Below, piece by piece: positions 44,170 through 57,300 of a stretch of 64,000 nucleotides of DNA. Where the stretch lies: assembly GCA_033964015.1 (NCBI GenBank), contig CM066919.1, positions 16,285,646-16,349,645 of the forward strand. Direction: 5' to 3'. A model generated the notes under the pieces. The model searched no databases. It saw nothing but the letters and a program-made list of their open reading frames with translations, and was not told where the DNA came from. A program made the position numbers and the translations under genes. The first letter of the stretch is position 1; each line of letters begins with the position of its first letter. The DNA is from Scolanthus callimorphus. Its lineage: Eukaryota; Cnidaria; Anthozoa; Actiniaria; Edwardsiidae.

Positions 44170-45160
44170 TCTATTTCTTTGTCTGAAATGCCACCACTAC
44201 ACAAAGATGAAACAAAACTGATTGCTCCATGTGGCCCTTAACAGTGGTACTGCTCTTGTAAGAGGAATAAAGGTGGGACTGAAATAGCAGACAAGAAGGC
44301 CTTTGAATGAAAAATTATGTACAATCCAAAGAACTGTTGTTGATGGATAATACTTTTTGCATGCCTCCTGCATCCTCACGAGAGGGCCAAATTACTTGAT
44401 TGCTTAGTGTAAAATAAAAATAATTGGCCCAAGTTATTATTTTTCTACTATAACTAATTGTGGATGGATGTAAATTAAATCTAGCAGCAAGATCTTGGAT
44501 AAGGAGACCTGCCTTTACCCTCACAAGAAATATGAATAATTCGTCAATAACTTGCAGAACACGTTGATTTGGCCTGCTTACAGATACCCCTGAGGCATAA
44601 CAATATGTCATATGCATGGCATTTGGCTCAATTAGTTTATAGAAATGAAAAAGTGATCATAGGATGGGAAACCTGCATAAAACTTTACCATCTCATTGTC
44701 TTTTGAGAAGCGTTCAATGCCAAAAGTCAAAAATGCAATTTTATCTTTAATGACACATGCACCCTCTAGAGTAATCTTACGCATCCCTTTCACTATTCTC
44801 TGCAGGTGGGCGTGTATGGGTGGTGTGTTGGAGGTGGAGTGATTTCCCTTGAAATGATTTGCTCAGTGTTTTCCTGAAGACTAAAATTAAAAACAAGAAC
44901 AATTATTATCAAAGAAAAAAAAACCACCACCCCATGAAAATGACTTTTGCTATGAGATTTGTCAACTGGTCAAATTGAGGTACCTTTCTCCTGTTGTACG
45001 AATGAGTTCCCTCTTTGGTTTTTATGGGGCCCAGTCGAAAATGGAGGGGAGTCACACCTGGCTTCAGTAGGACCCGGCCACCATTATCTCTTTTCTGTCT
45101 TCTGGCCTGAAGTGTTTTGACCACACTTTGGCATTCACAGTAATCTACATGACAGAACAT
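44170..45160 (-). pseudogene. THAP / HTH_Tnp_4 / DDE transposase remnant (ISL2EU-like)
   Basis: Minus-strand pieces in order. LLKPGVTPLHF (about 45045) resembles the end of a THAP DNA-binding domain. RKITLEGACVIKDKIAFLTF then GIERFSKDNEMVKFYAGFPSY (about 44650-44790) and VIDELFIFLVRVKAGLLIQD + LAARFNLHPSTISYSRKIIT (about 44430-44550) form the HTH_Tnp_4 region, followed by WPSREDA. SSLDCT carries the first catalytic aspartate but is followed by a stop, after which FFIQRPS and YSSYKSSTTVKGH (about 44220-44310) continue the DDE domain. The stop and frame changes make it inactive. The later catalytic residues are missing. Confidence 0.7.
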
Positions 45161-45256
45161 AGAACGTTGATAAGATAAGCATCAAATGCACAGTTCGGTT
45201 GAGGATTTTCACTCATAAAACTCGTTCATATCACTATCAGTTTTCATTAACTAACC

Positions 45257-46470
45257 TTTTTTTTTCAAAACAACATTATCATCTCACCTCACCTATCCTC
45301 TTCGCGCTCTGTTGCGCATAAGGCCTTGATACTATTCCTCCATTTAACACGATCTTTGGCAACTACCCTTGCTTCTTCCCAAGATTTCCACCCGGCTGTA
45401 AATCTTTCTTTTTCAACTGACTTTCTCCACGTAGTCTTCGGCCTACCAACTTTCCTCTTTCCTTCCGGAGCCCATGTTAGTGCAGTAGCACAATGATGGT
45501 GTTTAGGCATCCTTAACACATGTCTCAGGAATCTCCATCTTCGCGCCGCCGCACCTCCGTACTCATTCTTACTGATCCGTCATCCCGTTCAACTCATCCT
45601 TTGATATGATCTATGGCCAAAATATGCCTAGGCTTCTTTTCAAGCATTGATATTGAAAGGAATCTAGCTTTTCATAATCCCTGATGTTAGTCTTCCACGT
45701 CTCACTGCCATACCGTAATACAGGTTTTACAAGCGTGTTGAACAGTTTCACTTTGGTTCTTTTACTATATTGTTTAGAACCCTATACCCTCTTCAATTTC
45801 CGAAAAACTGTTCTTGCCTTGCTTAGCCTGTTTTCCAAATCTTTATCTGCCCCTCCTTCCGTATCCATGACTGCCCCGAGGGAGACAAAATCTTTAACCT
45901 CCTTGACGCTTTCGCCGCTTCTAAATTTAATAGGTTCTGCACTTTTACAGTTCATCCTCATCACTCGGGTTTTGGCTTCACTGACCTTTAGACCAACGCT
46001 CTCTGCGGTCTCGGATAGTTTAGCGAGTAACCTTTGCATCTGACCATGAGTTGTTGATAGAAGTGCTATGTCGTCTGCGAAGTCTAGGTCTTCTAGTTGT
46101 GTAAATCGCCATCGAATACCAGTGTTGCCTGTGCTGGTGTCCTATGTAATACCCAGTCAATGACGAGAAGAAAGAGGAAGCCAGACATCACACATCCTTG
46201 TTTAACTCCCGTCTTTACATGGAACCACTCGGAGGTTTGACCTTCGTCTAACACTGCACACTCGGGATCTTGGTAAAGGAGTTGTACAAACTTTACTATC
46301 TTCTCTGGTATACCATACCACCTCATAATGTCCCAAATGCTTCGTCTGTGTACTGAATCGAATGCTTTCTCAAAATCTATAAAGCTGACAATGAGAGAGG
46401 TTTGCCATTCAAGTGACTGCTCGAGTATATTACGCAGTATAATATCTGTTCCAATATCTGTTCCATAACT
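45257..46470 (-). mobile_element. RTE-like LINE fragment, 5'-truncated
   Basis: Minus-strand reverse-transcriptase C-terminal half: FIDFEKAFDSVHRRSIW (about 46345-46395), GVKQGCVMSGFLFLLVIDWV (about 46150-46215), DLDFADDIALLST in another frame (about 46055-46095), LKVSEAKTRVMRMN, SLGAVMDTEGGADKDLENRL, and the C-terminal GRPKTTWRKSVEKE (about 45405-45450). The 3' end runs into an A-rich tail near 45257-45270. At least two indels. The FADD-type box and the GAxMDxEGG segment resemble RTE-group elements; clade assignment is tentative. Confidence 0.8.
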
Positions 46471-47040
46471 TAGTAATTCTAAGAATTGTTTACTTAAAAT
46501 GTGTTAAACTACAGAGGAGTACTTTCAAAAATTCCCCAACATCTCTTCTAATCTTCCCGATCCACTCTTCCTTCGTCCTGTGAAACGAGAGGGCAGTGAT
46601 CGTGGCTGGACTTCTTTCCTTCGGCTACTTCATATTCACATGCCATTTCTTCATAATTAACCGAATCATCTAAATCAAGAAGAAGTCAGAGGTCAGAACT
46701 TAAAGAGCTGTATTTTATAGATGACAAGTAATACAACAAGTAGGACTGAGTTTCGGAATGATTACTTCACGCAGCCTTTAACGACAAAGTTCAATGAGTA
46801 GGAGTTTACTTACTGGCAGAAGCGGCAGCCACTGCTTAAGCTTAGTGTCAGAGACGACAAACTTTCTCCCGTTTATGAGAAATCAATAGATGAAAAAAAA
46901 TGTCACCCGAAATTCGTTTTGTTTTCGAGCTTCGCTCCAATGGCCGTGCGACCATGCCAGTCAGCTGTGCGTTGCTATGGGGAGTGCGCCGTTGCTAGTC
47001 ACGTGATAAAGTCCTGCAAAGAGCCTATACTTCAACATTC
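46471..47040. other. Non-coding, no feature recognised
   Basis: Short stretch between the LINE fragment and the Mutator-like fragment. Nothing identified. Confidence 0.3.
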
Positions 47041-47370
47041 AAGCCAAAGAATATTGACTCTGCCGTCATGGTAGAGATTCTACCCACCTTCCTTGCACTT
47101 TGTGAGAGGCCCCTTCTCCAAAGTGTTGCAAAGGGCCCAACACAAAATGCCATCGAGTCCTTGGACCATGTACTTTGGGACATTTGTCCAAAGGAGACAT
47201 TCAGTGGCCCAGAGACTGTTGAGTCGGCTTGCGCCATTGCTGTCGCTTTGTTTTCCACCCTGGGAACCATGCTCAGAGGACTGAATTTACATGTTGGAGG
47301 GCACTGCAACAGTGGTTTTGCAGCTATTGACCAGCTGTATGCAGTATGCAGCAGCACAGAAGTCCACTGA
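47041..47370 (+). pseudogene. Mutator-like transposase fragment
   Basis: An open frame reading LALCERPLLQSVAKGPTQNA then IESLDHVLWDICPKETFSGP and TVESACAIAVALF. The pattern K-x-x-N-A-x-E-S-L-x-x-x-x-W followed by C/A-P-K is the C-terminal signature of a large group of Mutator-like transposase proteins in invertebrates. The N-terminal DDE part is absent. A 49-bp direct duplication (GAAGTCCACTGAGGCAACTA) follows at 47356-47430. Confidence 0.5.
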
Positions 47371-48100
47371 GGCAACTAGAAAGAAGCGTCAAATTGAAGT
47401 CCACTGAGGCAACTAAAAAGAAGCGTCAAATTGACTGGTCAAACCGTAAGAAACGATAGGGCACTTAAAGAGAGGCAGAAGGGCCAATGTATGAGCCAGG
47501 AGCATTTGGACCCTGACAATTAAGGTCATATCAGTTGCTTTTACTTAGCTTGAGTTGAATTACTGCCAATAAGCCCCTTGAAATATTTCAATGTTTATAT
47601 TTCATTGCATTTATGCCTAAAATTTGACACATATCACAAAATGAAATATACCATATGACAGAATGATAAATTGTCTATTTGTATGAAAGATGAGTTCTGT
47701 AAATGAAATACAACTTGATTGAGATTTGATCGAAGTTTGTCTATTTTTGGTAAATTTTGCGGGTATCTACTACCTTAACTACATTTCTAGAGGCTTTGTT
47801 ATTGAAAGGAAAGTACAGCCGTGATTTTGGTGATAATCAAAAGGAGTTTGAGCTTAATAACACCACAAGTGAGATCTAGTTTGTGAGCTGTATTATAGTT
47901 TAAATCATATGGCTTGGTACGGCATTACAGACATGAAATGAGAAACTTCTGTTCAATAATGGAAAATTATTCACTTTAACTTCGATTTATTTTACTCCAC
48001 AAAGAACTGAAGAATTTCCTCCAAAAAGGAACATAAAGCCTGGAAGAACAAACTAGACTAGGACCAATTCTGAAAAAAGCCTCCAGAAAAAGTTCTAATG
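47371..48100. other. Non-coding, no feature recognised
   Basis: Contains the short tandem duplication at 47356-47430 and otherwise AT-rich sequence without genes. Confidence 0.35.
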
Positions 48101-48220
48101 GCAAACTCGAGGAAAAGTTGGTAAACAGGCTATTCCCTATGATTTTGGGGCGCTGATTACCAAGCGTGATTTTGCGATTTAAGGGTACTAATTAGCATAA
48201 TAACACGAGAACGAGGCTTA
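48101..48220. repeat. 120-bp repeat, inverted copy at 60562-60681
   Basis: Starts GGCAAACTCGAGGAAAAG and ends ACACGAGAACGAGGCTTA. The reverse complement occurs at 60562-60681 with about 85 percent identity by eye (shared AATCACGCTTGGTAA and GTTATTATGCTAATTAGTAC). It may be a MITE family or the outer arms of an element around the second Academ-like gene. Confidence 0.65.
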
Positions 48221-48317
48221 TCGACCCTTTTTCCTTTTGTGGCGTCAAATTTAGTAGAATTTGCAAAAGGGTCACCTCAAGTTATTCTTCCTATGTTACG
48301 GAGATGATAAACGTAAA

Positions 48318-49518
48318 TTAATATATAGATTTAGCCACTGGCTAAAAGCGGAGCTCCTGGTTTTAAAATTTTCTGTGCGAATGAAAGGGATTCCCATGTG
48401 TACATGGTTTACATGGTTGCTTTAGAGTCTTCCCTTCACGAGATATAAATTTTTCAAGCATAAATGACGTCATCGATGGCGTCATATCACGTGACCACTT
48501 CATTTCGCTCATCTAGTGACCTAGACTACACTACCAAAGTTTTGTTGTTTTAGAGTCTTCCCTTCACGAGATATTGATTTTTCAAGCATAGATGACATCA
48601 TCGATGACGTCACATCACGTGACCACTTCATTTCGCTATCTGGTGACCTGGATTACATTACCAAAGTTTGGTTGGTTTAGAGTCTTCCTTTCATGAGATA
48701 TTCATTTTTCAAGCGTAGATGACGTCATCGATGACGTCATATCACGTGACCACTTCATTTCGCTCATCTGGTGGCCTAGACTACACTACCCAAGTTTTGT
48801 TGTCTTAGAGTCTTCCCTTCACGAGATATTGATTTTTCAAGCATAGATGACGTCATCGATGACGTCATATCACGTGACCACCTCATTTCGCTCATCTGGT
48901 GGCCTAGACTACACTACCGAAGTTTTGTTGTCTTAGAGTCTTCCCTTCACGAGATATTGATTTTTCAAGCATAGATGACGTCATCGATGACGTCATATCA
49001 CGTGACCACCTCATTTTGCTCAGCTGGTGGCCTAGACTACACTACCAAGTTTTGTTGTCTTAGAGTCTTCCCTTCACGAGATATTGATTTTTCAAGCATA
49101 GATGACGTCATCGATGACGTCACATCATGTGTCCGTGTTACAGCACCCCCCTTGTGGCATAGACAAAATATCCCAAGTATGGTTGTCTTAGCATGTTCCC
49201 TTGAGGAGATATAATTTTTTCTATGCATAACACAGGGTTCCCATGTGTACACGGACGGACGACGGACGGACGGACGGCGTACGCTATAGGTTTAATACCA
49301 GAAAAAATATATCTCCCGAAGGGAAGCTTCTATAGAAGCCAAACTTGGACAAAGTTTCAAAGACCATAAGAGGAGCTCTACACCAAAGTCACGTGCCCTT
49401 ACGTCATCAATGACGTCATCAAAATGATCCAACATGCCCGTGACGTTCAAAAATCAACTCGATAGTATACTATACGTTTTTCCCTTAGGTATGGTGCTCC
49501 GCTAGCTCCGCTATGAAT
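48318..49518. repeat. Dispersed non-autonomous repeat of 1.2 kb with minisatellite core
   Basis: The left border TTTAGCCACTGGCTAAAAGC + GGAGCTCC and the right border CTCCGCTAGCTCCGCTATGA contain inverted AGCGGAGCT. The right third (49227-49518) matches 2068-2345. The left border recurs inverted at 62284-62325. The core is a tandem array. Non-coding; an open frame at 48975-49214 is produced by the repeat. Confidence 0.6.
48420..49135. repeat. 127-bp minisatellite, about six units with CRE and E-box motifs
   Basis: Each unit contains TAGATGACGTCATCGATGAC + GTCATATCACGTGACCAC, then CTAGACTACACTACC and TTAGAGTCTTCCCTTCACGA. Units begin near 48463, 48591, 48719, 48845, 48973 and 49101. Every unit offers two TGACGTCA (CRE) sites in a palindrome and one CACGTG E-box. 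Confidence 0.85.
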
Positions 49519-50018
49519 GATCACGTGACCTCTTATTTGCATACTTGCACGAAAACGAGGCAATTTCTATGAAAAAGTGACGAAAAAGTTATGTAAAATT
49601 CGTTATTGCGAAAGAAAAAAGTATGATATAGATTTTGAAAATCTACAAATGTATATCATTGTTTCCGGTGTTGAAAATAAGTCTATGTAATTGTATTTCC
49701 CAGTAAATTTGTTAATTCACGTCACTTAACGCGCGTTGTTAATTGAGGCGTGACGGGCTGCACATATTCACAAGTCCAAGACATTGATTGTCACACTGCA
49801 TTTCCACTGAAAGGTTTGAACACACCATTCGGAACTCGGAATTGCTTATTTTATCACAAGATTCTCTCTGCTACAGTAATTTAAACACTTTATTTTGAGC
49901 TTTAACTGGCTATTAACTGTTGCCGCTGTTGAAATAATCAAGCTGGCTTAAAGAAATCTCATTTCTCCCTAATTAGTGTTAGTTTCTTGCATTCATTTGA
50001 TAACTGCAACGTAAAATA
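49519..50018. other. Upstream region of the second Academ-like gene
   Basis: Begins with ATGATCACGTGACC and CGAAAACGAGGCAATTTC (49520-49570), which recur inverted at 60418-60466. The rest is AT-rich and may hold the promoter and 5' untranslated region. Confidence 0.4.
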
Positions 50019-53000
50019 ATGGATGAGCGTGTTTGTTTAAAGCGCCCTGCTCCCGCTCCTTCTTTAGAAGATTGCATTATTTATCAGGAAACTAAACGAG
50101 ATATTCTCTACGAGGCGACGAAGCAAGGCTTGGGCTCTCTAAAGCAGTCTGTAAAGAAAGACGGAACTGCCGCGATGTTGACAACAGCGACAAAATGGAC
50201 AGGATTTTGAATGTTGCGGATGGAAATATTCAAGAAAAACTTCACTGGCACAAAGGTTGTTATGCGAAGTTTACAGATAAAGGTAAAATAAGTAGACTGA
50301 AGACATCGTTGAGTTCGCAGGGCAAAACAAGCCACGCGGCGACGCTTAGGAGCAAAACGGTCACATGTGATTGGAAATTATGTCTATTCTGTCAGCTTTT
50401 AAAGAAAGAAACATTGTGCTCGGTAACAACATTTAAAGTAAGTCTGCAAATTATCGAAGGCGCGAAGTGCGATCACACTTTAGCTGTGAACACACTGTGA
50501 GGGTAGCAGGTGTAAGTGACCTTATCGCCGCCGAAGGAAAATATCACCCGAACTGTTATAAGAAGTTTCTAAGAGGGTAGCAGGTGTAAGTGACCTTATC
50601 GCCGCCGAAGGAAAATATCACCCGAACTGTTATAAGAAGTTTCTAAGAGATGTTTCACGTACGAAAGGAGACGGGTCAGGCGAGGAGGATATCATACTTA
50701 TTTGGCTTGTTAACGACTTGAAACGGTCAGCTGCTAAAGGCCACATTTTGGATCTTACTGAAGTGTTCAACCGTTACAGTTCCCTAGCTGAGGAACAAAA
50801 ATACTCAGGTGCCTGCCTCATTTCTAAGTCGCAGGTCAACAATTAAAGAATATATAGAACCTCATGTCGATACATTTTACGAATTTATCAGACTCAAAAG
50901 TGAAGAGATAACCGATCGACATACAGTTCTTGTACCAACTGAATTTTTGCACATCCCAGTATCTCAGTTATTGAATAGAGGAACTGATAATGATCATTAC
51001 GATGATGACGAGTATTCAATACCTATGTACAGGCCGGACAACTAAGATGATTTCCTGTCAATGGTACATGTAGCACTGAAATTGCGCTCAGATATATTGG
51101 CCCACCCAGCACACAAAGGCCTAAGCATTTCCGAGGAAAATGCTATTGCGTGCGTCCCGGATAATTTGTACATTTTCATAAAACTACTGCTCGGCGGGCA
51201 GTCTGTGCTCGAAAACGAAAATGCTGAAAGCGCAGAGGAAGAAATAGATTACGATAGTGACTTTTCTGATGATGAATCTGAGGAGGACATTGAACCGGAT
51301 GTGGAAAATGTGAAGGAGAAGAAGCGATCAGAATCGCGCCTCAAGAAGAATGACCAGAACACAGAGATCAAAGTACTGAGTATTGCGCAGGACCTAGTAT
51401 TCACAGTGAGCGGTGAAACCAAGTGGACACCCAAACACATTGGGCTCGGTGCAAGCCTACATCAAGCCACACGATCAAGGAAACTGGTGGAACTATTTCA
51501 TAGGGCAGGTCATGTTGTTAGCTACAGAGATATCCTGCGGGTTGATAATGCCCTCGCGACACACACATTGACATCAATGGACGCTGACACTGGGTCTGTT
51601 ATTCCAGCCAATTTAGCCGAGGGGCGTTTTATTTCTCTGACAATATCGATATCAATGAAGGAACCCTTGATGGCCAAAATACGTTCCATGCGACCCAGTT
51701 CGCAGCCTGGCAACGAGGCCCTGAGTCAGCTGATATACTGGAAGACATTTCTGTAACGAAGCAGGTTTCTCTTAAAGTCCCAGAAGAGATGAACATTATT
51801 TTACCTGCCTATGTCCGAGAAGGGAGCTCAGAGCCTAAATTTAAAGAATCAGTCCGTGAGCAATGGTTCACCAAACAGACCAGTGATTACCAAGCAGCGC
51901 TAATGGCAAATGCGACAGACATGGCCTTCCACATAACAAGACAGAATCAGGATCGAAAACCAGGGTGGACAAGTTTCAATGAAACCCACGCCGAAGCTGA
52001 CGCAGCAGTAAGCACGGTTGGTTACATGCCGATCATACTAGCCCCAGCACATGACATAGACACTTTGAATACTGTCGTTAAGAGGTGCATACAAGTCGCC
52101 CAGTCATTTAAACAGAAGCACGTGGTACTTACAGTTGACCAGGCACTCTTCCCACCTCTCATGGAACTGAGATGGGTGGTGCCAGAATATGCAGACATTC
52201 TGATCCCACGTCTTGGAGGACTGCATATCTCAATGAACTTTCTAAAGGTCATAGGGCAGCATATGCAAGACTCCGGATTAGCAGAGATTTGGGTAGAGAG
52301 TGGACTTTTAGGTCCCCGAACTGTTGAACGAGTACTTGGTGGAAAAGAATACAGTAAAGGCGTTCGGGCACACAAGATCACACTTCAAGCGATGTGGCAG
52401 CTCCTTTTACCTCAGCTCTTGATCCATATAGAAGAACGAGACCGAAACCTGACGCAGAGGCTTGACACTTTTGCGCATTCCAGTACCAAGGACTATTTCG
52501 AGAAAATGCGGGACTTGTTATTGTCTACCCCTTATCAAGCTCTCGTGTCGTCCTTCATTAAATCCAAGGAAGAAAAAATCCCAACTTCCAATTTTGGTGG
52601 CAATACATGGAAATGATCCGTATCCTTTTACGTTTCACTCGAGCTCAAAGGGAAGGGAATTGGGACTTGCATTTGTACGCCTTTCAAGAGATGCTTCCGT
52701 TTTTCCACCGCTACGACCACACCAACTACGCGAGATGGGGTCCAGTGTATCTTGCGGAGATGAAACAGCTACCAGTAGAAGTGCAAGAAGAGTTTGATAG
52801 AGGGAATTGGGTAGTGAAAGGATCAGCTCGTCGATTCAATCAGGTCGATCCCGATCAAGCACAAGAGTGGTTGAATGGCACCGGAAAGCGCAGTGGCGGT
52901 ATAGTTGGCATAACCAGGACCCAATCTGCACTATTCAGGTGGACTTTGTCGTACAGTCTTCGAGCACACATAGCTGCACACACAAGAGAAATGTTTCATC

Positions 53001-54277
53001 TTGATAGTGACGATGAAATCACTCATAATGAGTCAAACCCAGGAAGGAACCAGCGCGATAACTCAGATGAACAGAAAGTCATGGAACTGCTAGAGCAGTC
53101 AAGAGTCTTCGTGGGGAGCATGAACGGTGGGATAAGTGGTCAATTGCAGAACATCGTAACTAAAGACGTTACGACACCAGAAATACAGACATCTCTGCTG
53201 AACGCCACCAGTCTTGGTAGGGAAAAACTGGTCGAATTTGTAAGAGAGAGGCTAATGTCACCAAGTGAAGATGGTATAGTAAGAAAGAACCTCAGAGATA
53301 CGTTGCCCAAGACTAAAGCACTTACATTTTCGTCCCTCCATGAAGCAGAAAAGAAATGAAGTGAAACGTCCGTCGCCACCGTCAAAGCGGAAGGGGCATC
53401 CTGCAGCGCATCATTACTGCGTTTGACGCTGGAAGAAAAGTAGACCTACATCAAATTCTGCGCTATGAACTGACAAAAGTCCCGGAATCCATTGCCGATA
53501 GCAACGGTTCTCTTCGGAGCGGAAATAAGTCTGTCCTCACTCAAGCGCTCTCCGGTAGCGCGGGACGTGCGCACCTAGTCACTCCTATGGCTGGTAGCAC
53601 GACACTGGTGATAGATGACCAGGCTCTTGTTATGTCTCTAGGACAACCATCAGACTGCTGCACATTTAATGACTATGCTGGAAAATTTGTGAGAGCGGCA
53701 CTGAAATTGGGGAAGCATTTTCATCGGATAGATGTCACGTTCGACCGATATAGGGAAACGTCCATAAAAAATGTGACGAGAAAAAAGCGTTCGAAAGGAC
53801 TTAAGCCTATCAGGCGCGTCATCGAGGACGGCTGTGTTCCACTTCCAAAGAACTGGTCTAACTTTCTTGCTCATAAAGGAAACAAGGCAGACCTCGCGCG
53901 GTTCCTTTCGGACGAGCTCCTAGCGAGATCTCCAGATGATATGGTCATGATTGTCGGGGGTGGATTCCAAGAAGAGAATACAGCGAAATGCTCTCGCTCG
54001 GACGTAGACATCGCGGCGCTACAGGGTTTCCACGAGGAAGCAGACACGCGAATGATACTCCACTGTGTGCACTCAGAATGTCTTGTAGTTTCAAGTCAAG
54101 ACACGGACGTGTTTCTTCTGTTAGTAGCGCATTTCGATAAGATGAAATGCAAGCAGCTGTGGATGAGCATGGGAACTTCTAAGAGGCCGAAGTATATTCC
54201 AATTCACACGGTGCGAGAATCGCTGAGATCTCAAGTTCCCTGTATCGAGAATATTCTCTCCTTTCACGCGGTCACAG
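50019..54277 (+). pseudogene. Second Academ-like nuclease gene, 5' exon part
   Basis: Homologous throughout to the gene at 36285-41874. From the start: EDCIIYQE and HWHKGCYAKFT (50060-50275), WKLCLFCQLL, KYHPNCYKKFL (about 50610), an acidic/basic linker, TVDQALFPPLMEL, PRLGGLHISMNFLKVIG, VESGLL and RAHK (52130-52380), REGNWDLHLYAFQ and DHTNYARWGPVYL (52645-52755). The nuclease N-part, missing from the first copy, is present: TTLVIDDQALVMSLG (53600), VTFDRYRETSIKNVTRKKRS (53735-53795), then HEEADTRMILHCVH and SSQDTDVFLLL (54030-54130) and FHAVTG, where the exon ends in phase 1 at the donor CAG/GTAATC. Lesions: indel near 50200, a 74-bp duplication at 50499-50646, indels near 50800, 51630, 52600 and 53360, and a TAA at 51043. 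Confidence 0.78.
50499..50646. repeat. Perfect 74-bp tandem duplication in the coding region
   Basis: The unit starting GAGGGTAGCAGGTGTAAGTG occupies 50499-50572 and again 50573-50646 without change. It covers the zinc-ligand segment GKYHPNCYKKFL. Because 74 is not a multiple of three it breaks the frame. Confidence 0.95.
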
Positions 54278-54312
54278 GTAATCGGTGATAATAATGATGA
54301 TGATAATAATGC

Positions 54313-57300
54313 TTGCGAGTTGCTTTATTGGCATCAGATCATTTAAAGCAGCTATTCTGGTACTAATAATAGCGGAACTCCCAGTGCCGAAGGCACGAAG
54401 TGGAGCCCCATACGTATCATTCAACGTCACATGTGAATGACCAGGCTCGACCGCTGACCAGGCGCCGTAATGGCTGCTTAAGCTTCTGCTCTGTGTTGTA
54501 TTGTCTTGTATTAGTACTTCTGGCGGTTTCTATCCAGCATGTGGTCTAATAACGCATGTTTTGGTTCATTGGTGCTCCTGGTATATCTGGTGGCAAAGCT
54601 GAATGAATGCTGGCTGATATCTGGTCGTTTTGAATTGCTTCCAAGTTATCAAACCGGCGGCCATGTTGTTTCGAACTCACGATCGTCCCCTTGTGGAAGA
54701 ACCGTCTACAGCAGCTCATATTTGCGTTCAATAGGACGGAAACAGCCTAAGCAGCATCTGGACGGTCTTCTGTGGAAGAAGCTGGGTGATTTAGGAATTC
54801 GGAAACGTTTCAGATCAAAACGTGGAGGAAAGCGAAATCCTAATCGAGTGCCGAGTGGTAACCCTGTGGTCGATACCACAGGCGCCCCACATAACTATCC
54901 GCTGGTGGCTTCTCCCGTATCAAACCTTCCCGTTGCCAATCCAAACAGTGCAATTGCTTTACCATCCATCCTCGTTACAAACATTCGTTCATTGGCACCG
55001 AAGATCGGAGAGTTTAAATGCGTAATTGACCTGAATGGTGCGGAAGTGGCGTGTGTTACCGAAACTTGGCTAACCGATAGTATTCCTGACCAAGCAGTCT
55101 CATTGGAAAATTTTATTCTATTTCGTAAAGACCGTGGGTCAGTTGGTGGCGGCTTGACAGCGTATGTGTCGTCCTCTATCCCTGTAAGAGGTTGTGCGAC
55201 CTCGAAATGAACGACGCTATTACCGAAACATTGTGGCTGCAACTAAGACCGAAAAGACTCCCGCGCCCAGTTTCTATGCTGCTGCTTGGTGTCGTGTACC
55301 ATCCACCTTCTGCCAATGCGGAAGACAACCTGAAGCTGTACGACCACATTCAACATTCGGTGGACACATTTCTATCAAAGCATCCTGATGGTATCATTTG
55401 GGTAGTTGGGGATTTTAATCCCACGTCAACAAAGATTTCTGCCGCTACTATTAGGCGCAATTCCGGTTTAACGCAAATCGTCCGTGTCCTTACCCGCGAT
55501 ACTGGGACGCTAGACTGGTGTCTTACCAACTACCCTAAAATGCTGTCTTCTCCTCGGCAACTGCCAAAAATCGGTACAAGTGATCACTATTGCTTCTTTA
55601 TCCCAAGCGATGATCCCCGCCCCAAGCCATCTAAGCGAACCGTGTATCGGCGGGACACTAGGGACAGTTGTTTACGCCCCTTCGGCCAATGGATAACCTC
55701 ATGCTCATGGAGCTCGTATACTCACAGCCGTCGTGTGAGGATAAATTCGCCTTATTCCATCAGGTGATATCTGAGGCGGTGGACACGTACTTCCCCTTAA
55801 AATCTTCCCGTATACACAGTACTGATAAGCCATGGTTGTCTTCTAAGATAAAAGCCCTTATTGCTAAGCGACAGAAAGCACTTACTAAATATGAGAAGGA
55901 CTCTCCTGTGTTCAAATCGTGGAGGAATAAGGTCCAAAGTGCAATTCGGGACTGCAAGCCCTCTTTTTATGACTCTAAAGTGCGCGCCCTGAAGAACTCC
56001 AACATCAGCAAGTGGTGGAAGGATGTCAAGAACTTGTCCGGAGTATCCGCAAGTAACAAGGAGTGGTTCCAGCAACTCATCGATGGTTCAACTATCGACT
56101 CGGTGGATTCCCTCTGCGAGAACATTAACACGTTTTTCGCGGGTTTGACAAATGGGTTTACCCCCTTGTCTTCTGAAGACATTCTTGCCATCCCTGTTGT
56201 TGCGTCTGAAATACCAGCGGAGCTCTTTGTGTCATCTCGAGAGGCTTATACCGCTTTGAGATCAATCAAACTGAACAAATCCCAGGGACCTGACGGAACA
56301 CCCAATGTGATTTGGAAGTCATTCGCATTTGAGCTCGCTCCTGTGACCGCTCACTTGTATAACACCTCGCTGCGTCAGGGTTTTTTGCCTCAGCTACTCA
56401 AGTCAGCTACTGGTGTTCCTCTTCCTAAAGTTACTCCACCCAAGGACATTGAAAACGATCTAAGAACAGTGTCCCTAACATGCCAAATCGCTAAAGTGAT
56501 GGAGGGGTTCACTCTCACTAGAATTATGCCATCCGCGTTAAGAAAGCTAGATTTAAAGCAGTTTGCCTTAGCAGGTAGATCAACTGAACAAGCTCTCGTT
56601 TTTCTACTTCATCTTGCGCTCGAAGCCCTCGATAACGGAAACTGCTCGCTTAGATTTTTCTTTTCTGATTTTCGCAAGGGCTTCGACCTAATCGATCATA
56701 AGATACTGCTGAGCAAACTGTCTAAATATGATTTCCATCCTAGTTTAATAAGATGGATAGGTAGCTTCCTTTTAGACAGAACACAGGTCGTACGTATAGG
56801 GTCGCATACATCAACATCGCGTCGCCTCAATGGAGGAATCCCACAGGGAACCCCTTTAGGTCCGATCTTATTTGCAATCATGATCGATGACCTCCTTCCA
56901 AATTGGGGTCCCAGAATTAAGTTTGTGGACGATCTCACAGCGTTAGAGATAGTACCAAGGAACTCGCCTTCAATGATGAAGTTTATTGTATCCGAAATCA
57001 ATGCATTTGCTATTAATAATAACATGAAACTAAACCCGCGCAAGTGTAAAGAGATGTCAGTTAGCTTTCTTAAATATGATAGTTGCCAGTGGCAGCCACT
57101 CGCCGTCGGTGGTTCATATATTGAATCTGTCAAGTCATTTAAACTGCTCGGTGTGTTCATCTCAGAGGACTTGACCTGGTCTGCCCACTGTGAATATATC
57201 ATCAAGAAAGCTAATAAACGCCTCTATGCGCTTAGACAACTAAGGAAGTGCGGTGTACCGCAGGACGACATAGTCACGGTATATTGCACACTAATAAGAT

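Noticed and set aside
48975..49252. Open frames on both strands at the minisatellite
   Set aside because: Produced by the 127-bp repeat units; no homology.
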